Origin: an uncultured Collinsella sp.
Lineage (GTDB): Bacteria; Actinomycetota; Coriobacteriia; Coriobacteriales; Coriobacteriaceae
Length of the DNA: 7,886 nt
Direction: 5' to 3'
Assembly (NCBI GenBank): GCA_900752475.1
Contig: CAADVJ010000210.1
Span: 1-7,886, forward strand
The notes under the pieces were generated by a model. The model saw only the letters and a program-made list of their open reading frames with translations, did no database searches and had not been told where the DNA came from. The stretch's first letter is position 1. The number at the start of each line of letters is the position of its first letter. The position numbers were made by a program, and so were the translations under genes. Shown here one piece after another: positions 1 through 5,432 of this stretch.

Positions 1-62
1 GCGCGCCAGGCACACGCCATACGGTCGACCCCAAGGGCGCCGCCCACTCTATTCAAATGGAT

Positions 63-109
63 AAAAAAGATTGAGGCCCGGTGACTTGAATCAGAGGTCA
101 TCCCGGGCC
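63..109 (-). terminator. Rho-independent terminator-like hairpin, minus strand
   Basis: Arms GGCCCGG (75-81) and CCGGGCC (103-109) pair perfectly. An inner TGAC (82-85) pairs with GTCA (97-100) across a two-base bulge, leaving an 11-nt loop. Read on the minus strand, the hairpin is followed after a few bases by a run of six U (complement of the A-run at 63-68). It would stop transcription coming from the right, which is the direction of the DUF4143 ATPase ending at 359. It lies about 250 bases past that stop, so it may instead end an unseen short RNA made from 110-358. On the plus strand there is no good U-run after the hairpin. Confidence 0.55.
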
Positions 110-228
110 CATCAGAGCTCGTAGAGCTCTTGGTTGCTTTGGTCTCGCTCTTCACGGCGCTTATCGAACTTTCCGAGGCACTCAAGCAGCATTCGAAGCA
201 TAACAAGTCGCTGCCATTAAGGCACTGA
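85..228 (+). other. Short open frame for a hydrophobic peptide; possible small toxin or relic
   Basis: This gene-poor left end (1-358) holds one frame that reads like protein. It is open from 85 to a TGA at 226-228, and its middle encodes VALVSLFTALIELSEALKQ followed by a basic, polar tail (HSKHNKS). That is the profile of a single membrane helix with a charged end, as in small type I toxins of the Fst or holin-like kind. There is no ATG or GTG start; the only usable codon is TTG at 130, giving 32 residues, and no Shine-Dalgarno is visible before it. A perfect 7-bp hairpin (AGAGCTC, GTA loop, GAGCTCT; 114-130) covers that putative start. It could be a decayed gene, a real small gene with an odd start, or chance. 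Nothing else in 1-358 is supportable. Confidence 0.2.
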
Positions 229-358
229 CCTCTTGACCAAGCAACGACGCTGCCCAGCTCTTCACCACTTGGGCTGCCGTCAACTTTATTCTATCCGCGA
301 GCATCTGGTTTACCAAATGGATTTTCGGTAAAGGAAGCACGGCACGCCCGCAAAACCA

Positions 359-1654
359 CTACGCCCCAAGTGCCGCCATGGGAATCACCGCCACGCCGTC
401 GTCGCGTGTGTAGGCAATGCTCCCCTTTCCAACCACGCCCGCCAAAAACGCCGGCGCGGCATTCTGGGCGGCAGGATTGGAGAGCACTTTCCTCTCCAGC
501 GCCTTGAGATTTCTCGCTCCATCGTCTGCTTTCGCATCACTCAGCTTGACCTCGATGGCTCCCCAGCGCCCGTCGTGCTCAACGATCAGATCGACCTCAA
601 GGCCCTTCTCATCTCGGAAATAATGGACATTGTTGTCGACACCGCCGTAGGTGGAAAGGAACACACGCACGTCGCGCAGAACGAGGTTCTCAAAGAGCAT
701 CCCCAACGTTTGCATATCGCCAAGCAGCCGCTCAGGGGTAGCCCCCAGCAACGCCACCGCAAGTGACGGGTCGCAGAAGTAGCGCTTGGGGCGCACGCGA
801 ACGCGGGCCTTCGAGCGCATGGGCGGCTCCCATCCGCACAGGTCCTCGGTCAGCTTGAGCCTGTTGAAGAGGTCCAAGTACGCAGCGATGGTCCTCTCGT
901 CGGGGCCCGCCTCACCGTACGAGGCGTCCTTTATGAGCGTCTTGTACGTGACAGCCTGGCTCTCGTTCATGGCAAGAGCTCGCAAAAGGCCGTGTGCAAG
1001 CTCGGGCGACATGCCCTCGTCCAGCACGTTGACGTCGAGCACCGAGTGCACGTACTGGCTTGCCGTCTCTCGCGCAAGATCATCCGAAAGCCCAAGGTTT
1101 GCAGGCCAACCGCCCCTGCAGCACCAGCGGGCGACGTCATCCACCGTGCTCTCGCGACGCTGAGGGGCAAAACCCTCGCCCTTAAAGAGGCTTGCCAGTG
1201 ACACGAGCGGCTCGCCGTCGCTCGACTCACACAGGGCCATGGGGCGCATTGACAGACGGGCGATCCTACCCGTGCCGGAATGACGAACATGGCTGCGCTC
1301 CTCGCTTTTGAGCGCGGTCGAGCCCGTGAGCAAAAGTGTCCCGCGTTCGTTGCCGCTCGCGTCCACGAAGCGCCGGGCGGCATCCCAAACCTCGGGCACC
1401 TCCTGCCATTCATCGACCAGGTGTGGCGCATCGCCGATGAGTGCCAGGCTTGGGTCGACCTCTGCCGCCGCGCGCTGCGCAGGCTCATCGAGCCTGGAGA
1501 CGCTCGCCGAGCGAGAGAGCGCCGTCCAGGTCTTGCCGCACCATTTGGGGCCGTTGATCTCCACACAGCCAAACGCCCGCATAAGGGTGTCGAGGCGCTC
1601 CTCTATGAGCCGGGGCCTATATCCCTTTTGGGTCAATCTCTTCGGTGCATCCAT
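359..1654 (-). CDS. ATP-binding protein, AAA_14 / DUF4143 family
   Basis: A 431-residue P-loop ATPase of the AAA_14 plus DUF4143 type. The Walker A motif GPKWCGKT is at residues 35-42, the Walker B HLVDEWQ at 78-84 (Asp81, Glu82), and a sensor-like LLLTGST at 107-113. GTGR (127-130) may be the arginine finger, and GGWP (181-184) is typical of the family. A winged-helix-like stretch covers about 220-290. The DUF4143 part follows: YFCDPSLAVALLG (292-304), LFENLVLRDVR (320-330), then a PD-(D/E)XK-like signature of Asp355 (GLEVDLIV) and Glu368-x-Lys370 (AIEVKL). Length is normal for the family. The ATG at 1654 has a weak Shine-Dalgarno (GAGGGA) nine bases upstream, and five 23-bp direct repeats precede it. 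The next gene upstream lies on the same strand, 185 bp away. The biological role of this family is not settled; defence, toxin-like or DNA-related roles are inference only. Confidence 0.9.
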   Translation of the reverse strand: MDAPKRLTQKGYRPRLIEERLDTLMRAFGCVEINGPKWCGKTWTALSRSASVSRLDEPAQRAAAEVDPSLALIGDAPHLVDEWQEVPEVWDAARRFVDASGNERGTLLLTGSTALKSEERSHVRHSGTGRIARLSMRPMALCESSDGEPLVSLASLFKGEGFAPQRRESTVDDVARWCCRGGWPANLGLSDDLARETASQYVHSVLDVNVLDEGMSPELAHGLLRALAMNESQAVTYKTLIKDASYGEAGPDERTIAAYLDLFNRLKLTEDLCGWEPPMRSKARVRVRPKRYFCDPSLAVALLGATPERLLGDMQTLGMLFENLVLRDVRVFLSTYGGVDNNVHYFRDEKGLEVDLIVEHDGRWGAIEVKLSDAKADDGARNLKALERKVLSNPAAQNAAPAFLAGVVGKGSIAYTRDDGVAVIPMAALGA

Positions 1655-1690
1655 AGACGGCCGTCCCTCTCTATCACGCGATATGCGAAA

Positions 1691-1788
1691 TTACGCCATT
1701 CTCAATGCTGATTTTACGCTACTTTCAATGTAGTTTTTACGCCATGACAGATGTAGTTTTTACGCCATTTTCATTGAAGGTTTTACGC
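1691..1788. repeat. Five 23-bp direct repeats upstream of the DUF4143 ATPase gene
   Basis: The core TTACGC begins at 1691, 1714, 1737, 1760 and 1783, an exact 23-base period. Copies 1-4 are full length with the approximate form TTACGCCATTTTCAATG followed by a TAGTTT-like linker. The fifth keeps only the start of the unit. The array ends about 35 bases before the ATG at 1654, in the 185-bp gap between the two ATPase genes. It is AT-rich compared with the flanking coding DNA. The position and exact spacing (about 2.2 helical turns) suggest an operator array bound cooperatively, perhaps by the winged helix of the downstream protein itself; that part is inference. No clear -35/-10 pair or terminator is seen in the gap. 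Confidence 0.85.
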
Positions 1789-1839
1789 TTGGCATCCTTA
1801 GCGCGACCCATTCCGAGCATCACATCAGAGCGTGCTTGG

Positions 1840-3231
1840 TTATCTCCGCTCGCACATCTCGGCAAACGAAATCAGCTTGACGTCTCCCCTACTCTCTGCG
1901 GCATCCCGACATCCCTGCGTAAAGCCGCTTTTTGAGAAAAGCGCATAACTTTTTCGTTGCCGTCTAAAGAGCTCGCTTCGGTACACGAGCTTTTCCAGAA
2001 CATCCTCGCCTACCGGTTCATTGCGCCATTTGCACTCCGCAAACAGCGCAGTGCCGTCGCCATCGTCAACAATCAAGTCGATTTCTTCCTGCGTATGCGT
2101 ACGACTATCCGTCCCCCACCAGCGCCCGACACTCGCCGGAACCACATCGATCTGGCCCGCGCGCGCGAGTTCGTACACGTATTGTCTGCATATAATCTCA
2201 AAGACCGTACCCATGTAATCCGATACGTGCGGCTCAATGCGCTCATACGCAATCTCGGCCATATCGTTTTGAATCAGCCCGATGTTCTGCGGCACAAACT
2301 TGTACCAGAACCTAAACATCTGATCGCTCAGCAGATACACGGCTCGCTTATTGCTCGTCTCGTTTAGGGGCAGCTCGCGCTCGACAATCCCAAGCGACGC
2401 CAGCTTATCCACATAGCTCTTTACGTTGCTCGCAGGGATTCCCGTAGAGCTCGCAATCTCCGAGATCTTCGAGCGCCCCTGGGCAATTGCCTGCACGATC
2501 GCATCATATTGCTCGGGATTGCGGCACTCTTGCAACAGCAGGTTACTCGGCTCCTCAAAGAGATAGCCCGTAGGGGTAAGAAAAAGACGTTTGATGTTGT
2601 CCTTGAGCGATACGGTAGGATCGACTTTCTCGATATATGCAGGAATGCCGCCCGTCATGCCATAGCAAACTGCAGCGTCTTCGCGACCCATGATCTGCCA
2701 CAGGCCGAGGGTCGTCATAAAATCGAGCGGCATGATCTTAAACTGGGCCGTACGCCTACCGTATAGCGGACTCTCGTAGCCCAACACCTGCTCTTCCATA
2801 AACGAAAGCGACGACCCGCACAGGATAAGCATAAGCTTGGTCTCTTTGTACAAGTGATCGATCTTGTCTTGCAGCAACGAGCTGATCTCGGGATTCGATT
2901 GGGCGAGATAGGGATACTCGTCAATCACGACAACCAAACGTTCCGTGCGAGCCATGGTGGCCAATGCATCGAATGCTTCGTCAAAACTACGAAACGACAC
3001 GCCTGCAGCACCAACCGAGCCTGCAAGTATCGCCTGGCTAAAGCCGTGCAGGTTTGCCTCCGCATTGGTACGACGAGCTTGAAAGTAAATAGCCTTCTTG
3101 CCTTTGATGAACTCTGTGATAAGGCGCGTTTTACCCACACGACGGCGACCGTAAATCACAGGCATTTCAAAGGAGCCCGTGCCATACAGTCGATTGAGCT
3201 CGGACATTTCCGCTGTTCTTCCGATAAACAT
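1840..3231 (-). CDS. ATP-binding protein, archaeal-type AAA / DUF234 family
   Basis: A 463-residue P-loop ATPase of the family once thought mainly archaeal, with a C-terminal DUF234 domain. Walker A is YGRRRVGKT (27-35), Walker B is LVVVIDEYPYL (99-109, Asp104-Glu105), and the sensor-1-like strand is LILCGSS (135-141). YGRR (157-160) and GMTGGIPAYI (191-200) follow in the usual order. A winged helix covers about 242-300 (SEIASSTGIPASNVKSYVDKL lies inside it). DUF234 begins near FRFWYKF (306-312) and ends in a PD-(D/E)XK-like core: Glu345, Asp385 (EEIDLIV) and Glu399-x-Lys401 (AECKWR). The ATG at 3231 has a strong AAAGGAGG nine bases upstream, next to a large palindrome. It shares a strand with the DUF4143 gene but is 185 bp from it, with separate upstream elements, so one operon is not certain. 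The natural role is unknown. Confidence 0.9.
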   Translation of the reverse strand: MFIGRTAEMSELNRLYGTGSFEMPVIYGRRRVGKTRLITEFIKGKKAIYFQARRTNAEANLHGFSQAILAGSVGAAGVSFRSFDEAFDALATMARTERLVVVIDEYPYLAQSNPEISSLLQDKIDHLYKETKLMLILCGSSLSFMEEQVLGYESPLYGRRTAQFKIMPLDFMTTLGLWQIMGREDAAVCYGMTGGIPAYIEKVDPTVSLKDNIKRLFLTPTGYLFEEPSNLLLQECRNPEQYDAIVQAIAQGRSKISEIASSTGIPASNVKSYVDKLASLGIVERELPLNETSNKRAVYLLSDQMFRFWYKFVPQNIGLIQNDMAEIAYERIEPHVSDYMGTVFEIICRQYVYELARAGQIDVVPASVGRWWGTDSRTHTQEEIDLIVDDGDGTALFAECKWRNEPVGEDVLEKLVYRSELFRRQRKSYALFSKSGFTQGCRDAAESRGDVKLISFAEMCERR

Positions 3232-3246
3232 AGGGCCATCCCTCCT

Positions 3247-3302
3247 TTACGTTATAGCTATCTATATTATACCTTCCTATAATATAGCTAGCTATAACGT
3301 AA
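3247..3302 (-). promoter_or_regulatory. Near-perfect 25-bp-arm palindrome at the DUF234 gene start
   Basis: The arms 3247-3271 and 3278-3302 are reverse complements with a single mismatch, separated by six bases (CCTTCC). The inner part of the right arm is itself a perfect palindrome (TATAGCTAGCTATA). The element is nearly all A/T in a GC-rich region. On the minus strand its end overlaps the Shine-Dalgarno AAAGGAGG (3241-3248), 15 bases before the ATG at 3231. A TATAAT -10-like hexamer occurs in each arm, one per strand, but no matching -35 was found. It may be an operator for autoregulation, a divergent promoter core, or an RNA hairpin that gates the ribosome site. Choosing among these is inference. 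Confidence 0.75.
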
Positions 3303-3357
3303 TTCGACAAGCGGCGCACGCAAAAGGGTCGGTACACCACCGCACGTGGACCGTTCC

Positions 3358-3650
3358 GGAAAATGTATCCCGTTCTGGAGCCAAAAACTGGGCCGTAGTT
3401 TCCGCCAAACATGCCATCCGGAAAGCGTGTCCCGTTCTGAGCCTGAATTCTGGGATGCACTTTCCGCTGAAGCTTCTACCGGAAAATGCATCCCATTCCG
3501 AGCGCTCATTCCGGGACACAGTTTCCGCATGCGGCCCCGTTGGGAAAGTTCATCCCGCTCTGAGGGCTCGTTCCGAGATGCAATTTCCGCTTGAGGGCTG
3601 TTCCGGAAAGCGTGTCCCATTCCGAGTGGCAATTCCGGGACACAGCTTCC
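3358..3650. repeat. Hairpin repeat array 1: five 46-bp quasi-palindromic units
   Basis: The units lie at 3358-3403, 3420-3465, 3481-3526, 3543-3588 and 3605-3650. Each is exactly 46 bp, starting GGAAA and ending TTTCC (CTTCC in the last), with linkers of 15-16 bp, so the period is 61-62 bp. The left arm is roughly GGAAAGYGYRTCCC and the right arm GGGAYRCASTTTCC; they can fold into a stem of about 14 pairs with a few mismatches and a loop of about 18 bases. The less symmetric centre (RTTCYGAG, then ATTCYGGGA) gives each unit a direction, and all five point the same way. The array sits in the 715-bp divergent gap between the DUF234 gene and the AbiEi-like gene. The apparent open frames across it are a by-product of the repeats. 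Confidence 0.9.
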
Positions 3651-3946
3651 GCAGATACAATGCAACGATCCACAGCCCTTATCACATGCCTTCAAATATG
3701 CGATCCAGAAACACAAAACAGCAGATAGAATGCTCTTTTTCAAAAAGTACACGTCCCGAAACTTACCAAGACTTCATATCCAGCTACCGTTCACGGTCGC
3801 CGATTACCGCCCACCGATTCAAACAAGAAATATGTCGCCAAAAGCAGGTCATCTACCTGCATGGTTAGATTTTGGTCAGCTTTTGGTCAGCTGAGCGGCA
3901 AGTTCCAGCTGATACGTTTTTGCTACCCAAAAGGAGGCGGTAGCTC
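3651..3946 (+). promoter_or_regulatory. Leader region of the AbiEi-like gene, with small repeats
   Basis: This stretch is AT-richer than its surroundings and holds no credible gene. Near its end are a perfect hairpin (GCAGGT at 3844-3849, ACCTGC at 3855-3860, 5-nt loop), an exact tandem duplication of the 11-mer TTTTGGTCAGC (3870-3880 and 3881-3891), and CAGCTGA twice, at 3888-3894 and 3906-3912, 18 bases apart. These lie just before the gene at 3947 and could be operator half-sites. No convincing -35/-10 pair was found, so the promoter is not placed. The function is inferred from position only. Confidence 0.35.
3931..3937 (+). promoter_or_regulatory. Ribosome binding site for the AbiEi-like gene
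   Basis: A full-strength AAGGAGG sits nine bases before the ATG at 3947. It fixes the start of this gene and shows that the gene has its own translation signal, despite lying between two repeat arrays. Confidence 0.85.
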
Positions 3947-4945
3947 ATGACCCATTGCAATGACCAGCTCATCGACCAACTGCTCACTCAAGCCGAACAA
4001 GAGGGGCGCTGTCTGATTCCCCCGAGCACGGCGATCCGAAAAGCGCTCCTTCGGCGCACCGGCGGCACGGTTGTCTCGCCCATGCCGGGGTTGTTTGCGC
4101 GAAAAACGCGCTGGGATGAACTCAACCGAGCGCAACGCCATTGCGAAATCCTCCGCGCCCTTGCGATCATCCATCCCGATTGGACGTTCTGCTCGTTTTC
4201 GGCAGCTTGCCTGCTGGGGCTCGAGGTCTCGTGGCGACACCTGAACGTCGTGCATGTTTGCAGCTCGATAAAGCCGTCGGCTCGTCCGGGCGCACATATT
4301 CAGCGACACCAGATTGAGCCGGCCGGAGCAATACGCAGAGCCGGCATATCGGTAACGCCGCCCATCCAAACGGCCACAGATTGCCTGCTGCAAACTGGTT
4401 TTGCCGACGGCATGCCCATTGCCGATTCGGCGATCTCAAAGCTCGGCCTTACGCGAGAGCAGTTGATGGAGGCCGTCGAGCAACGAGCGACCGCCCGCAA
4501 TGGTCGCGCGATTCGTACGGCTCTCACCACGCTTCGATATGCCGACGCCCGCGCCGAGAGCGGCGGGGAATCGGTCGCCCGAGCCGTCATGATCGAGACG
4601 GGCTTTGCGCCCGACTGGCTTCAATACGAGTTGACGGACCCCTTCGATTCGACCAAGCCCATACGAACGGACTTTGCCTGGGAGCGCCAGGCGCGGGAAC
4701 TCACGCTGGGCGAGCTCGACGGGCTCATCAAATATACCGACCAGACCATGCTGGCCGGACGCACCACCGCCGAAGCACTCGTTGCCGAACGACAGCGCGA
4801 GGCGCACCTATCGCTCTACGGCCACCCTCTGCTGCGCTTTACCATGAACGAGGTCCGCTCGGCAGGAATGCTCGTCAAAAAACTGCAGACGGCAGGCATC
4901 CGGCAGACCGCGCTGCCGACATGGCTCAACGATATTGAGCTGTAG
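3947..4945 (+). CDS. AbiEi-antitoxin-like protein with endonuclease-like C-terminal domain
   Basis: A 332-residue soluble protein with no signal peptide or membrane segment. The N-terminal half (about 8-140) matches the general look of the AbiEi type IV antitoxin family: a winged-helix region around 8-50 with a VVSPMPGLFAR strand, then FCSFSAACLLGLEV (81-94). The C-terminal part (about 205-315) resembles the Vsr/DUF559 restriction-endonuclease fold: Glu208 (GGESVARA), Asp242 (RTDFAWE), Glu256-x-Asp258-Gly (GELDGLIKY), and a late helix-strand with Arg283 and LLRFTM (295-300). These acidic positions look intact. The start is supported by AAGGAGG nine bases upstream. No AbiEii-type nucleotidyltransferase toxin lies beside it; the gene stands alone between two hairpin arrays, divergent from the ATPase on its left and convergent with the hydroxylase on its right. 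It could be an orphan antitoxin-like regulator or a nuclease. The family call is by motif and is moderately sure; the function is open. Confidence 0.7.
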   Translation: MTHCNDQLIDQLLTQAEQEGRCLIPPSTAIRKALLRRTGGTVVSPMPGLFARKTRWDELNRAQRHCEILRALAIIHPDWTFCSFSAACLLGLEVSWRHLNVVHVCSSIKPSARPGAHIQRHQIEPAGAIRRAGISVTPPIQTATDCLLQTGFADGMPIADSAISKLGLTREQLMEAVEQRATARNGRAIRTALTTLRYADARAESGGESVARAVMIETGFAPDWLQYELTDPFDSTKPIRTDFAWERQARELTLGELDGLIKYTDQTMLAGRTTAEALVAERQREAHLSLYGHPLLRFTMNEVRSAGMLVKKLQTAGIRQTALPTWLNDIEL

Positions 4946-4955
4946 GAGCTGCTAG

Positions 4956-5001
4956 GCCACGCATCGCCGAATCGCATCCCCCTATCTGGGCCGCGTTTTC
5001 C
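4956..5001. repeat. Decayed hairpin unit in register with array 2
   Basis: The right arm CTGGGCCGCGTTTTCC ends at 5001, exactly 62 bases before the end of the first intact unit of array 2. It resembles the right arm of the first unit of array 1 (CTGGGCCGTAGTTTCC). The left GGAAA arm is not recognisable at the expected place. It is read as an eroded sixth unit beginning a few bases after the stop of the AbiEi-like gene. Confidence 0.5.
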
Positions 5002-5017
5002 CAACGGCCACGCCAAC

Positions 5018-5310
5018 GGAAAGCGCGTCCCAGGCTGGACGCTCAAAACGGGACGCACTTTCCGGATGGCGGACCTAGCGGAAAGCGTGTCCCGGAATGA
5101 ACGCTCAAACTGGGATGCACTTTCCAAGTGAGCGGTTAGCGGAAAGCGCATCCCACTCTGAGGCATGATTCCGGGACGCAGTTTCCGGTTGAGGGCTGTT
5201 CCGGAAAGTGCGTCCCATTCTGAGGCATGATTCCAGGACACAGCTTCCGGTTGAGGACCGATCCGGAAAGTGCGTCCCGTTCCGAGGCTGGATTCCGGGA
5301 CGCAGTTTCC
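5018..5310. repeat. Hairpin repeat array 2: five 46-bp quasi-palindromic units
   Basis: The units lie at 5018-5063, 5080-5125, 5141-5186, 5203-5248 and 5265-5310, each again exactly 46 bp with a 61-62 bp period. They belong to the same family as the array at 3358-3650, and the linkers match as well (TTGAGGGCTGTTCC occurs in both arrays, and GCATGCGG follows a unit in both). The last three units point the same way as array 1. The first two are inverted: their right arms, read on the minus strand, give GGAAAGTGCRTCCC followed by a TTTGAGC centre. The array fills the convergent gap between the AbiEi-like gene and the hydroxylase, and its right end is next to the hydroxylase terminator. RNA from either gene would carry these hairpins in its 3' end. 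Confidence 0.9.
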
Positions 5311-5327
5311 GCATGCGGAGGCGCTCC

Positions 5328-5361
5328 AAACAAAAGTCCCCGACTCGCGATGGAGCCGGGG
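5328..5361 (-). terminator. Rho-independent terminator of the molybdenum hydroxylase gene
   Basis: On the minus strand CCCCGGCTC (complement of 5353-5361) pairs with GAGTCGGGG (complement of 5338-5346). There are nine pairs including one G-U, a six-base loop, and then ACTTTTGTTT. It lies about 70 bases past the TAG stop at 5433-5435 and just before array 2, so it should stop hydroxylase transcripts before the repeats. Confidence 0.8.
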
Positions 5362-5432
5362 CCAAAGGCGCAGCGTATGTAGTTGATGTTGAGCGCGAAC
5401 GGCCCGTCAACAATGGCCGGCCACGCTCTACC

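Noticed and set aside
18..20. A minus-strand ATG reading off the left edge
   Set aside because: Only six codons are visible and there is no clear Shine-Dalgarno, so a gene cannot be supported.
309..332. Inverted repeat TTTACC / GGTAAA downstream of the DUF4143 gene, considered as its terminator
   Set aside because: The stem is only six A/T-rich pairs with a 12-base loop and has no U-run on either strand; the hairpin at 63-109 is a better candidate.
967..1572. A 201-residue minus-strand frame inside the DUF4143 gene
   Set aside because: It is a frame-shifted shadow of the real gene, rich in Arg, Ala and Ser, as GC-rich antiframes usually are.
3179..3868. A 229-residue plus-strand open frame across array 1
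   Set aside because: It consists mostly of the 46-bp repeats read in shifting frames (the 62-bp period is not a multiple of three), has no ribosome site, and its start overlaps the DUF234 gene.
3358..5310. A CRISPR array
   Set aside because: The repeated part (46 bp) is longer and more variable than CRISPR repeats, the 15-16 bp linkers are too short and are themselves shared between units, and no cas gene is present.
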